Shown here: in pieces, positions 35,707 through 51,700 of the stretch
How positions within the stretch are numbered: the first letter of the stretch is position 1
How the letters are laid out: each line of letters starts with the position of its first letter
DNA from: Ramazzottius varieornatus
Taxonomy: Eukaryota > Tardigrada > Eutardigrada > Parachela > Ramazzottiidae
Assembly: GCA_001949185.1 (NCBI GenBank)
Contig: BDGG01000010.1
Location: forward strand, 687,233-751,232
DNA: 64,000 nucleotides
Reading direction: 5' to 3'
The notes under the pieces: generated by a model
What the model was told of the DNA's origin: nothing
What the model saw: only the letters and a program-made list of their open reading frames with translations
Database searches by the model: none
Translations under genes and position numbers: made by a program

Positions 35707-36531
35707 GCGGTAGCCATTTGGAACGGTGGAATTCCTATTTGGAACACTAGCAAAAATCGGAGGAAATTTAGGAATTCCACGAGGTAAACAGTCGAAGATC
35801 CAGCAGATCGTGTCGAAAAACTGAACCCGATGCAGGCTCACACATGCGTACCACTGAGGCTAATTGGTCGTTCAGTTGAACGACCAGTAGCATTTTCGAT
35901 CCGTCGCACTAAAGTATGCGGCGCATTCAACTGTGCGTAAGTCCTCGATTTTCCCTTGGACTTTCAGGTCCGACAAAACCGAAAGTTCGGATCGGCCAAT
36001 CTCCAGCTGGCTTTCAGTCTCAAAACCAATATTTGTTGATGACTTCAGATCATGGTTATTGTTTTAGATGGGTATTGTAAATATTCGCTGCGTCCGCGGA
36101 GTACGTCATCGTACAAGTGAAGTAGAGCCCCGGTCCGGTTTCACGGATTGCGCAACCCCCTACGGGGAAGCATCGTCACGTACGTGTATGTACTGCGCGG
36201 ACGCAGCGAATATTTACAGTATGTAAAGAGAACTAAACTGGCAAATGGGACTTCGGAATTCTAGATTTTTGCGAGGATCTTCTGGAGAAGGAAACAGGAA
36301 ATAGGAATATAGGAATATTAGGAATTCCCTTCCTGTTCTCCATTCCAAGGGTATTCGGCCTGGAATTTACAACCTTAGAACGCAGGGTCACACGAAAATG
36401 GTCCATTGAGAAAAGTTGTAAATTCCAGGCCGAATACCCTTGGAATGGATTTACCTCGTGGAATTCCTAAATTTCCTCCGATTTTTGCTAGTGTTCCAAA
36501 TAGGAATTCCACCGTTCCAAACGGCTACCGC
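35707..36531. mobile_element. 825-bp foldback element with nested hairpins
   Basis: Outer arms 35707-35788 and 36450-36531 (82 bp) are near-perfect inverted copies. Inside are two further inverted pairs: 36075-36104 with 36190-36219 (30 bp, about two mismatches) and 36340-36373 with 36415-36448 (34 bp, essentially perfect). No coding capacity. No target-site duplication is obvious. It lies upstream of MRPL53. Confidence 0.8.
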
Positions 36532-36871
36532 TCGGAACGAACGGAATTCCAGGAATGGAACAGAATTTGGAAAGGAATGGAATTATGAATTCACAACCTT
36601 ACCATTGAGCGAAGAAGTTTGGGAATGCTGTGCCATTTTTATCAATCAGCAATCAACCTGCTGCGAGCTGCGCAGCCTACGCCGTTTCCCCCCCTCGCGG
36701 GCGTGGTAGGCGGGAATCCCGGGGAGGACAGCAGCCAAACAGAAATTTGTTCGTTCTTTGGTTTCTGAGTTTCTCGTGGATTCTTCTCTCCTTCCGTCCT
36801 TCTCGATCGCAACTTTCTCGTTTTGCAACGCTATTTACTTGAGCTGGTGTTTTTTGCAGGTACATTGGAGG

Positions 36872-37270
36872 ATGCGGCTGACACCGTTACTGAATAAGCC
36901 CACCCTGCGGCATGGCTACGAACGCGCAGTCTCGAAGGTGCTGAAGCTGATCAGTTTGAAGCCCATAAACGAGATCCAGTTTACCGTTGACCCTTTCACG
37001 ATGAACATCAAGTCTGCAAGAGAATCTATGACGTATCTTTCGGCTGACAAAGTTCTGGAATCGAATCCTCGGCTAGAGGTGCGAACGAAAGTTGTGGACG
37101 ACCGGAGTGAACCAACAATGTTAGCGACGTTTGCAGACGGAAAGAAATACCTTTTTAAGACGGCTAACCTCACTGGCCTCGAAATTATGGAGCAGCTCGA
37201 TCGCCTGTCTCTTTTGAGAGAACCCAGAAATATGGCGCTCATCAAACCACCCAGAACAAGAGGAAAATAG
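36872..37270 (+). CDS. MRPL53: Mitochondrial large-subunit ribosomal protein mL53
   Basis: 132 aa in one coding exon; a TTTTTTGCAG acceptor at 36850-36859 shows that a 5' UTR exon lies upstream. LISLKPINEIQFTVDPF, then KSARESMTYLSADKV, DDRSEPTMLATFADGKKYLF and TANLTGLEIMEQL follow the human mL53 pattern (LxPVKxVxxxFxPF, SEPxxxVxFxDG, AHLTALEML). mL53 is an animal-specific mitoribosomal protein with a thioredoxin-like fold. The first ~30 residues (MRLTPLLNKPTLRHGYERA) are basic and fit a targeting signal. Start chosen as the first ATG after the acceptor. It runs tail to tail with the 61-aa ORF. Confidence 0.82.
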   Translation: MRLTPLLNKPTLRHGYERAVSKVLKLISLKPINEIQFTVDPFTMNIKSARESMTYLSADKVLESNPRLEVRTKVVDDRSEPTMLATFADGKKYLFKTANLTGLEIMEQLDRLSLLREPRNMALIKPPRTRGK

Positions 37271-37380
37271 TCCGACGAAGTGGTCGTGTGTACAGTGTCA
37301 TTGTGTTGTCACGTTTATGCTCCCCGAGTTCTAGTGTCTATTTCGCTGTTGGACTACTCTATATGTTGTAAAACTTCCGT

Positions 37381-37566
37381 TTAGTCTTTTAAGAATTCTC
37401 GGGTTTCTGGTGGATCCATCCAGGAGGTCGTGAACAATGGATATTGTGGACTTCCGGCTGATTTCTCGTCCGTCTCGTGAAAATCGATCGATAAGCGATC
37501 AAGGTCACCCAGGGTTCCAGGCAGACGAGGGGGAATTTTACAAGTCTTTACCGGTCGGCGTGCCAT
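37381..37566 (-). CDS. Unrecognised 61-aa protein
   Basis: Compact open frame with ATG and stop, 110 bp from the MRPL53 stop (convergent) and 278 bp from the TFIP11 start (divergent). The sequence is Pro-rich and charged (MARRPVKTCKIPPRLPGTLG, DLDRLSIDF). No membrane segment. I cannot name it. Gene-like spacing is the main support. Confidence 0.4.
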   Translation of the reverse strand: MARRPVKTCKIPPRLPGTLGDLDRLSIDFHETDEKSAGSPQYPLFTTSWMDPPETREFLKD

Positions 37567-37844
37567 ATCAATGGATTGGTGTGGCGTGCTGACCGCCGTG
37601 CTCGGCTTGGTGGGAAGTGCAGCAGAGGGTGAAATGTGGTGAAGGCAAGGCCTCGTTCTGCAACTTTTTTAGTTTTCTAGGAAAATGTTTTTTGGCTTCC
37701 TCGGATCTCCGCTTCATACTTCGCTTTCTTTGGGCATGGGGATCGTATCCATAGAATTTTGGTATCCAGTTCTTCGATAAGCGGACAGAAACTTGTACCT
37801 ACGACAGAGCGCGGGAACAGCTGAGCGAAGTCAAGGGGAGCACC
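37567..37844. promoter_or_regulatory. Divergent promoter region, 61-aa ORF / TFIP11
   Basis: 278 bp between the two start codons. Function is inferred from layout only. Confidence 0.3.
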
Positions 37845-40800
37845 ATGGGCGACGGGTTCGAGAGCTTCGAGATCACAGATGATGACTATCAACAGGCGTT
37901 TGATCCCACATCGCGCAAGCGTCGCAAGTTCACCAAGGAAGATGCCGTTTATGGTACTGTAGCCTTTCCTAAGTGGCATTAATTTGCGTGATGTGTCATA
38001 GGGAGTTTTTGTTTCAGGTGTTTGGGCAGAGAATGACAGCGACGAAGAGGACAGTCGACGTGGCTTTGGTGGCGGTGGAGGGAAAAAACAGGCAGACTAC
38101 TCGGCACCCATGAACTTTGTCAGTGGTGGACTGAAAGATGGTGACAAAGGTAAGAAACGTGAACATACTGAGCCAGGTGACGACGATGTGACTATCATAA
38201 GTTCCACAAAGACCAAGGTGGGTATTTTTCTGGTTGATGTTCGGAACAGCTCTGAATACTCACCGTGAAATAACCGTTTTTCGTATTTCTTCAGTCAACT
38301 AAGCCCGCAGTAAAGAAGACGCATGCTTTCGCCGGAGTTCACGCAGAGAAAGACAAGGATTTTGGAAAATTCGAGGCCCATACGAAAGGCATTGGTATGA
38401 AACTTTTGGAGAAATTCGGGTATGACTTTCACTTCATCCATTTTCACGTTAAAAGTTAAAACCGATCTTTGATTTATTGATATATATTTTTCAAATTTGG
38501 ATGAAATTCTGTTTCAGTTTTGTTTTACCTTCTTTGAAGTGTATCGCGTTTTTGTAGGTTTAAGCCTGGTCAAGGTTTGGGAAAAGAAGGCACGGGTATT
38601 GCCAAGCCGATTGAGGCAGTAGTGCGCAAAGGAAAGGGGGCGATTGGAGCGTATGGGTCAGAACGACCAGCAGGTGAAAGGGTCTACGAGGAGGAAGAAA
38701 ACGAAGAAGGCGGCAAACGAGTGAGCATCAAGCACAAGAAACAATGGAGGAAGAAGGACGGAGCAGCCGCGCCAAGCTACCAGTTCAAAACCGTCGAAGA
38801 AGTTCTCGAAGGGAAGAATGAGAAGGTCGCTGGTGGGTGGGACACTTCAGAACTGAGTAAAGTCAAAGTCATCGATATGACCGGAAAAGAGACCCGCGTT
38901 CTATCAGGTACGAGAGTTCAACCAGCCGCGGAACTTTTGAGTTCTATTTCCTGTACCTTGTCGTTCTTCTGTTAGGCTATCATGCGATGCACACAACTCG
39001 CATCGAACATGACGACGACGGAGAGACGCCACGGGTCTTCGATGTGGCTGAGCTTCGTCACAATCTAGACTTGCTCATCGATATGAGCGAGTCCCGCATT
39101 GTGGAGAGTAACAAGAAACTGGAGTACGAGAAGAACTTGGCCGTTACGCTGAAGGAAGAAAAGAAGGTTCTGACGACTGACGTTCAGAAAGACAACGAGC
39201 AAGTCGACCGACTGAACTATCTTATGGAAAAAATTGACGAGTAAGTTGTTGTAAAATTCCTTTCTTACAAAATTTCACCTGATGATCGTGGATGTTTCTC
39301 AGGCTGGTGCTGCATCAAGAAACCATCACGCTCGGTGCTTCCTTACGGACTTTCGAGGAGCTTTTTGAAGAGTACCTGACAGAGTATCGCTTCTACGAGC
39401 TGGACCAACTCGCAGCCGGCATCGTCGGTCCGATTGTGAGTGAAGAAATGTTCGTTGCTGAGTTGAAAGCTTCAGGGAAACTAATCGGATTCCTGTTTTG
39501 TAGTTGGGACGGTATCTGAGCACATGGGACCCTCTCAGGGATCCGGAATTCGGCCACACAGAAATCTCACAATGGCGTCCACTACTCGAGCCTCCTCAGC
39601 GGTCCTTCGAGGCCACCAGGAACGCTTCCAACTCTTTCCACACTCTTTTGTGGGAAGTGTGGATGCCGTTTGTCCGAAGTGCTGCCATGTAAGTTGAAAC
39701 GTTACAGCTAATCGATCTGGGCAAAACTCGACAAGATTGTTTTTTCCAACTGGCGCACGCTTTCAGCCAATAACATGGAAATCGTGCGCCACTCACTTCG
39801 CACAGCTATCTTGTCGAGTCTGCTTGCGGGGGCCTGAGATGCATGGTTGGATTTTGTAAAGAGGATTTGCATGCTTTGTGTAGGAGATGGCAACCGAAAA
39901 TGTACGTGGAAACTCGACAGAAAGATCCCATGGAGAAACTCATCTCCGTATGGGAGGACCTTCTGCCACAATGGATGGTCGACAACATCCTGGAGCAACT
40001 TATTCTGCCTCGTCTCGTCGCGCAAACTGAAGAATGGGACCCGACTGTCGACGTCGTTCCCATCCATCAATGGATTCACCCATGGCTTCCCTTCCTCAAA
40101 GATCGCCTGGACATCCTCTACGGCACCATCAGATCGAAACTAGCCTCCGCTTTAACTCTATGGTAAGTCCGAACTGAATAATTTAGCCCAAGTTTGCAAT
40201 TCGTTAAAATTAATATACTCAACGAGATCGTTCGTCCAAGTGGCGCACGCTTCCAGCCAGTAACACTAGAAACCTGGCCACTTGGAAAGCAATCTTGTCA
40301 AGCTGTTTTTGTATAAGTCTCATAACTTTCTTTACAGGCATCCAAGTGATCAGTCCGCCAGGCTAATGATCAACCCCTGGATCGGTGTCTTCTCTCCAGC
40401 CACTCTGGAACAGTTCCTGATCAGAAGTATCCTTCCGAAGCTTCAAGAAGGCATTGAGAACATGGACATCAACCCGAGACGGCAGCAGCTCGACCCGTGG
40501 CACTGGACCATGTCGTGGGTCGACATCATGCCGCTGAGCTCCATGGCCGCCCTACTCGAGCGAAGCTTCTTCCCGAGATGGCTGAGGGTGCTCGACGCCT
40601 GGCTGAAAGCTGACCCTAACATGGAAGAAATACCAGAGTGGTACACGGGTAAGAAACTTTGACGAATAGCCGTTGAGGTTTGTTATGATCGAACCGGAAG
40701 TGAAGTTGTATTGTGCCTGCAGGTTGGAAGAACTTGGTACCGGAAGCTCTGAGGAGCCACCCATCTGTACAAGAGCAGCTGAGCGCTGCCTTGTACGCCA

Positions 40801-41174
40801 TGAGTAGCGCAGCTGGTGAGGAAGATGAACTACCACCGAGACCGCCACCAGGACCACCACCAACAGTTGTTCCTGGTCCGATGCCGCCACTCAACCAACG
40901 CTTCGCCCCTCCTCCTCCGCCACCTGGCCTGTCGTCTGTCAGTATGGGTTACACGAGCTCGGCACCGACGTTCAAGGACGTGATAGAAAGAAGAGCGAAC
41001 GATCTGGGTATACTCTTCGTTCCTGTTCAAGGAAGGAACTTCCAGGGAAAGCAGGTCTTTAGATTTGGTACGAACTATATCTCTTTTGAGCGGAATGTCA
41101 TTTTTGTGCAGCAAAGCTTTGATAGCTGGCAACCTATTGGTCTGGAAGAGCTCCTGCGTATTGCAGCTCGCTAA
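37845..41174 (+). CDS. TFIP11: Tuftelin-interacting protein 11 (spliceosome disassembly)
   Basis: Ten exons: 37845-37953, 38018-38217, 38295-38419, 38558-38907, 38976-39240, 39303-39435, 39504-39688, 39884-40162, 40338-40648, 40723-41174; 802 aa (human 837). The N terminus EITDDDYQQAFDP and VYGVWAENDSDEE belong to the TIP_N domain. The G-patch spans GIGMKLLEKFGFKPGQGLGK through GAIGAYG, and would stimulate the helicase DHX15. The GCFC domain follows (WDPLRDPEFG, WEDLLPQWMVDNILEQLILP, HPWLPFL, INPWIGVFSP). The end is a proline-rich linker and IGLEELLRIA. Two adjacent introns (39689-39883 and 40163-40337) each carry a hairpin MITE. The protein acts in intron-lariat spliceosome disassembly. Confidence 0.95.
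39720..39830. repeat. Hairpin MITE copy (TFIP11 intron)
   Basis: Core ACTGGCGCACGCTTTC, loop AGCCAATAACAT, core GGAAATCGTGCGCCACT; outer arms AAACTCGACAAGATTG and ATCTTGTCGAGTCTGC. In the 195-bp intron 39689-39883. Confidence 0.85.
40219..40310. repeat. Hairpin MITE copy (TFIP11 intron)
   Basis: AAGTGGCGCACGCTTCC on the left; the right core has lost the GTGCGC bases (CTGGCCACTTGG). Outer arms ACGAGATCGTTCG and AATCTTGTCAAG. In intron 40163-40337. Confidence 0.8.
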
Positions 41175-41623
41175 ACTTCAGAGCCACTTCCCCTTTGAAC
41201 CGATCTTACTGGTTTAGGTTTCTGATTTTCCTGAACAAATTTCCTAACCTAAACAAATTATCCAGAAATTGGAAGCAAGAAGAATGGTCGGGTGTGTTGT
41301 GCCCGCTTACATCAGTGATCTAGTGGAAGATGTTCTTTCAGTTTGAAGGAACCAGTGGGCGTTCTTTGGGGTCCCCGCCCCACTCCACGGGAAGTTCGCG
41401 CCGTTGTACGAGTACGTGCAACAGTGGTCACTTGTCACTAACTTGTGACTTGGCTCTTTGTTCGAACCACCTCCGATTTTACAGTACGCAGTCAGATCAG
41501 ACAAGGGGAAAGTAGTAGTAATTTATCAATCACTTTCGCTAGTCTGACTGTCGCTTTATACCAGATTTGTATAGCGTTTTTGTGGCAAGTCTTTGAGCTA
41601 AAATTAACCGACGCAGATTCAAG

Positions 41624-42364
41624 ATGGCAGTGCTCTTGGTTACCCTTATGCAAGACGGTGATCCAGCTTTCCGCTTCTGCATGTACATCTGCTTTGCCCC
41701 TGCAGGCGCTGGCATCGGCTTCGGCTTGAGAAGCTTGACCGTCGCGCTCTCCCACGCTTCCTCAGCGTCAGGTAAGGCCAAGATAGTCTAAGTGACGTCA
41801 GCTCTTGTATTTCTTTGGCGAGATGGAAGACCAAATTCCTTTGTAAAATTTCAGGTCCGAAAATGGCCCGACAGCGTCCCGAGCCCATCCCGAATTTCGA
41901 CAACGCCAGCTGGTCCCAGATTTACGCGCTGCTGTCAGCAGCCAAGAAGACAGTCGATGTTTCCATCCTGCATTTGACCGACCGCCGAATGGTCCAAATT
42001 TTACAGTACTTCAACTTCGTCAGCGCGGAGTGGAAATTCGAGTCGCGTTAAGCGAAAGGCAGACTCTTCGAGACCCTACCGTTTTCCGGATCATCAACTC
42101 TTTTTGGAAGGCAAAGATTCCTCTCCGTCCTTACACCGTCATCTTCGAAGCTCCTTCGCACGGGAGCTTTCGACCATGACTACCTGATTATCGATGAAGA
42201 AGTGGTCGTCGCTGGGAAGCTCGCGTGTTGGACACGCGCTGTTCGACGATCAGGAAGAGACTGTCATCATCAGAGAACCCAAGAATGTTCGTGGTTATCG
42301 AAAGTGCTTCCAAAGAACGTGGGACAAGAATCCTCAAAGCCTCTTCGATCTGTTCGACGCTTGA
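41624..42364 (+). pseudogene. PLD-family (PLD6/zucchini-like) pseudogene
   Basis: An intron (41772-41854) joins a hydrophobic N terminus (RFCMYICFAPAGAGIGFG) to a phospholipase D-type fold: SAAKKTVDVSILHLTDRR, RGVEIRVALSE, FDHDYLIIDEEVVVAGK, then QEETVIIREP and RKCFQRTWD. The pieces follow the order of mitochondrial cardiolipin hydrolase, but lie in different frames, with breaks near 42015-42030, 42165-42175 and 42235-42250. The HxKxxxxD catalytic motif is also lost: the equivalent positions read DHDYLIID. Sequencing errors could explain one shift, hardly three. Family is fairly sure; the exact paralogue is not. Confidence 0.6.
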
Positions 42365-45300
42365 CTTCCTTGATACTTGTGCTGTCGAGACTGTCTGGTT
42401 TTACGATTTTCTTGGCAGGCGGTTATCCATTTTAGAAATTCTCCTTGGTGTACCTACGTTTCCTAAACTTCTGTTGGACATTCTGTTGGCTATAGAAGTA
42501 AACCGATCCATTGGCGTTTTTCGGAAATTTTACGGCTTTTGTTGTCCTTTCTGTCGTCAGTCCTGTTGTCAAACTGATGGCGAAGTAAAGTCTGAATGTG
42601 AAGTTCGAGATTCGATCATTCCTGATGTCACACCGCAAGCTCTCAACTTGCTATTGAAAATACGAGTAAGGGCAATACTAGATGGACATTGACCGAGGAG
42701 CCCGGAAGTTGGGGTACCTTGGCTGTGGCTGTTCGAATCTGCGCGACCGCAGCCGAACGGAAAAACAACTGGAAAACAAATTCGAAACTCTTTGGTGAAA
42801 ACCGAATTGTCGCTCTCTCAAAACGCCAAAACCCCGCTTAATCTGCACTGATCAATTTGCAAAGAACTAGACGGCTGTTCGTTCACATCCCCATGGTTGC
42901 TGGCCACGTGGAAGGAGTACTGTACCGCAAGTGCAAGTGGAGTACACGTGTACCGGCTGTTTGAAGTAAGTTCCGGCTGTTTAATCCTGAATGACTCTTC
43001 CACCACAACACACAAAAAAGTTACTCGACATCATCCTGTGTTTTATTCCCTGACGGAGGATTTACCCGAAGCGGGCTCTCCATATCCCCAGGTTTCAACC
43101 ATTAATCCCAAGGGGAATCGATGCGTAAGTAATACCGTGAACCCTGCTGTTTCAGGGACTCTGATAAGTTGATGGATTACAGGCTGCCTTTCATTCTCTT
43201 CCCTCTTGTACGTGTAACCTCCACGTAATAACATACGCCAGCGTCCTTTTCCTCTCATTGCAGTGCCGCTCATTTGCTCCAGAGCTCGAGTACGTGTATG
43301 CTGTGGAGTGAATGTGGGTGCCTGCGGAATTAACAGCTGGGTTTTGTATGTGTACTGTATACCCGTCGCGTACACAGGAACCTTCGCAAGTCCCGTCACT
43401 TACGAGTCCTCAGACTGGCCTAATCCCGTCTCTCCATTTCCCTGTGTCTTTATTCGTGTTCCTCCTGACTGCTGGTGATTTAGCCGTAAAACAACCTGTT
43501 TCGCCACGGTATCCGGCGTCTCATATCGATCTTTCCTCGCGTGTGTTTGCACAGAGAGAGATTACTTCGTCAAACACGGAATGGCCTCTCCATATATCGG
43601 ACCTTCCTTTGCTGTCTGGATAAATTTCTACGGGGGGTAAGTGATAATTTTTGGTTTGAATATGCCCGTTTTCTTCTCGATTGCTGATCGAGTTTGTGTT
43701 GTTATGGTGGGAAGTACCCAAGTTTCGGGCAAGCAGGAAGTAATCGATGGTGAGAACGAAGTCGGTCACGAAGGTCATCATCTTGTGAAACAGAGGCGTT
43801 TTGGGTGCGGGCCGGCGACGAAGTTTTTTATCTTTTAATTTTGGTGCAAGCTGGTGTAAAAAAGGGGACAGCAGCTGGTTTGGATTATCAAGAGTGCAAT
43901 TGACAGTTTATTGCCGGTTGTTGGATGGCGATATCGTGCATAGAATTTCCCGTACACATGCGAAACGTAGAACGATGGACGTTTACAGGCTGCCTGCTTG
44001 TAGCTTATTCAGCTTCCTTCTTCAACAACACAAAGCTTGGATTATTTCGACTTTGCCTTCAATAGACCACAGCTGATGAAAAAACCCTCCCCATAGGTAC
44101 ACTATGATTCCGAGTTATTGTCCAAATGCATGAGTGAAAGACCTCAAATTGTTTTTGAAGCAGAGACGGTGGTTCCTCACCACCAGTTGCATTACATCAT
44201 GGGCTGAGCGCGTTTTACACTATGGCAGCGATAACAACAGCTTTTCAAATATTGTAGTGGCTGCAAGACTAAGGGACAATCAGCAATTATCGATCGACCT
44301 CTTGGCCCTCATCAGGCCAGATGTCAGGCGTTAGGGGACTTCGTCTAGGTCTCGCTTCTATGTCATGAGCTAGAGTCATAATGCGCATCGAGAGACAAAC
44401 GCTGGATGATCGAGATAGACTCTCCTGTCATAATAAGTGTCAATAGTTTTCCATGATCAATATGCACAATACTTCTGTCACCACCCGATGATCAAGCGCA
44501 TCTTGTTGACTTGCAAGCACCCTCTATGATTCCATATCCGTCGATAGGATGACGACCAACACCGTAAGAAATATTCTTCGTTATTGTCTCTAGAACTGTC
44601 CCCTTTCATCTTCCGGAGGCACGGATTAGTTGAGAGATTCGGTTAAGTTCCAAACGGGTTCCGCCCACGTTTTAGCCTGCAATAATCAATCTTGGAAAGA
44701 GCGGAGTTGGAATAGTTCTTCCCAGCAAGACATTGGCATCTGAACTCACTTCAGGGTTGGCCTGTCATAAGCCAAGAAAATCCGGGGCCGGGTTCTTGGT
44801 TTAGTTTTCCCGGTTTTGCTACGTACCATAGATTTCACAGACTGCAACCAGAAGCCGTGCGCGAATCAACTTAACAACGTGATATTATTCCTACCCCAAA
44901 TATCGAGCGTAAGTAGATTTTATTGGAGGTGACAGGTTTCCCGAACTGGGGCTTCCGCTCACGAGTCGGCCTTCGTTCCAGTTGTCTGAGATGGTGTGTT
45001 GTCAAAAGACAACGGTTCGCCGCACCTTCTCACTCTTTGGTAGCTTAGCTTTTGGCTAACTCGTCTTAATTGTACGGTTCGACGTTCCAGCACGCTGCTA
45101 CGACAGCAGTATCCGGTCACGCCACGGCTTTCAGGGCTGCAGGCTTTGCGCTTTGTCACGGTCTCATCCGAAACGCGAGCTTCCTACTCAGGAAGCGATT
45201 TAAGTAACCTTTTGTCCTCTTTCTTTATCCTGGAATTTACGTGCATACGGCGGATGAAGGCCAGATCACACTCGTAGCCAGTATCACTTTGGATCTCACA

Positions 45301-45372
45301 CCAGGATGATCTCACTTCTCACTACGAACCACCCGGGACGAACATTTTCACCACTGTATCTCTCAATCATGT

Positions 45373-45454
45373 GCGCACGTGTACTGTAGCTTCATTCATG
45401 CGAAAACAAATAACCGACCTGAAGTTCATAGTCTTATTTACAGTACACGTGCGC
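45373..45454. repeat. Inverted repeat, 16-bp arms
   Basis: GCGCACGTGTACTGTA at 45373-45388 is the exact reverse complement of 45439-45454. Confidence 0.75.
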
Positions 45455-45552
45455 TTCAACATGTACTGCCCGATATGGCGCAAGTTTCAATTCTGTTGTT
45501 GGTTTCTAACATGACTAATGCACACTTCCTTTTTCTGCTTTTCTACAACATG

Positions 45553-45622
45553 ACATATTCCGCAACTGTCACAATTTCAAACCAATATATTGGTTTGAAA
45601 TTGTGCCAGTTGCGGAACATGT
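45553..45622. repeat. 70-bp near-perfect palindrome
   Basis: 33 of 35 base pairs match around the centre AATAT|ATATT-like core (45587/45588), with no spacer. The inner 34 bp are perfect. Confidence 0.85.
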
Positions 45623-46561
45623 ATGCGTTAACTGCGCTTATCGGCAGTGTAATACAGCGGACTTCCGCTCAGGGCATGATAACTTTCGAAACTTGATTGG
45701 ATCTTCGACCCGATCAATCGGAGTATTAGAAATTCGCTTATTGTTGGGGCTGCATGCACATGTTCCGCTGAGGGTCGTCGGCGGCTGCTTCTTGCCTTGC
45801 GTATGTAGCAGATCTGAATCGTTGGAAAGACAGCTGCTGCATCCGGAAGTGCCAAATCATCTTTGGATTCTGAGGAAGTTTCAGACAGCTCATTAAGAAG
45901 GCTGTTGCGACAGAGCGAAGTGTCCTTTGATATGTAAAGGAGCGCGTGCCCGGATTAAGCTTACCGTATGGGATGAATGGCTATAGGACGACCATCAGAA
46001 GCCAGCGCTCCCCACATTAGTATCTGCTAGGGTCCAGGGACGGCCATGTCGAACAGAAGTTGCCATCCGACCTCCATAATGACTGTAGCTTGCGTCCCAT
46101 GAGATTGAGCGGATAAAGCTAATGAATCGTAACGAAGCCACCTTCCCTCGACCCGAGATGCGATAAAGAGTGTTTGAGCTGTTAACGCACCGCGCTCATT
46201 GGAAACGAACCAGGAAATGAATGTTAGGCTCCAACATGTACATGTGCTAACATGCGTTATATGCGCGTTAGTGCCAATCGTTGCCAGCCTTCCTGTTAGC
46301 TTATCAAACGGGCTAAGATTCCCTTGTTTAGTACCGGTTGACTGAAACTTTCCGGACCAGGATAACTTTTGGCGGTCTTTTTGTTGCGTGTGTATATGTA
46401 GGAGTACGAAAATTGCGGAAGCCGTCATGCCTGTAACGCCCGAATTTTCTGCGACTGTTTGCCCTTGAGTTTGGACTTTCGCTCTAAAACTCTCTTTATC
46501 TTCCAGATGCGAAATCAACATGAGAACTCGTTGGTGATTGTGGGCTGCTGATTGTGCGACC

Positions 46562-50797
<4,236 letters not shown>

Positions 50798-51700
50798 CCG
50801 CTCGACCTCGTCGAGCTGAACACTGATTTACATAGAGAATACTGCACACTAGTGTACCTTCTTGATTAGACGAATTCGTGTAAAGTTTTATTGAGCTAAT
50901 GTGGTACTTGAGAAACCGAAACCATGATTCAGCATATTAAAACAGGGTAAATTAAACAGCTTCCTGCTTTCAAGAGTTTGTAAAATTTGTTGCAGTTGTA
51001 CAACAGGGTATATGGGTGCGACAGAAACTGTTCCCGGCGAAGGTAAACCTTATCTACTTTAATTCCAGAAGCACAAAGTTGTGCCATAAAAACTTCGATC
51101 CATCCGTTGATGTAAATCAGCTACGGAGGTGCACGTACGATGTTGCAGATGCAGGTGTTCACCCAACTCTTTTGCGATCGCGTTGCGGGTCTGCAATTCA
51201 CTTTTCGTTATGGTTTCGACCATCCAACCAGCGGGGCTTAGGGTGTTCAGGGTTAGAAGAGGAATGGGCAAAGTCCTGGGAGAGCACGAACCATATGCAA
51301 GGTATCGCAGACAGTGCGTCAGCTCCATCTCGAAAGAGCAGCGCAGAAACTCCAGATTTCCCGCATGCGCAGAAGAGCAAACCCCTGACAAATCGGGGCT
51401 GCCCCAGTAAGACCAAACATCATTCGCAGCACATCTTAAGTCCATCTTGTACGTCGTAATGCAGGTTGTGTATCCCGTACATCCCAGTAAGGAGTAACTG
51501 GATGTGTAGAGCTTGTCGATTCCTCACGCTGCGGGATAGTTAAACGAACCAACATCTCCCAGATACGGGTACTCTAAAATCATTCTTTGAATGGTGCTCA
51601 GGCTGCAAGGCCCCAAAATGGAGCACCGACAACGTAGTAAAGGGATTAGGGACTACGTTGGTCGCGACAAGCTACTTAGCCTACTTTGGAGCTTTAGCTC
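50798..51700. other. Rabphilin 3' flank, nothing recognised
   Basis: Contains a 128-codon minus-strand frame (51059-51445) with no recognisable features; probably chance. Confidence 0.4.

Larger units (their letters stand above)
42365..46561. other. Gene-poor 4.2-kb region upstream of rabphilin
   Basis: No coding sequence recognised on either strand. ACGTGTAC-type motifs recur (near 42945, 43290, 45376, 45443). Two inverted-repeat structures at 45373-45454 and 45553-45622 are listed separately. Long regulatory DNA or untranslated exons of rabphilin are possible. Confidence 0.45.

Noticed and set aside
40690-40705. AACCGGAAGTGA, like the transposon TIR start
   Set aside because: Only 12 bp agree and no second end is nearby.
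51059-51445. 128-aa minus-strand ORF
   Set aside because: No recognisable motif and overlapping plus-strand frames of similar length; looks like chance.
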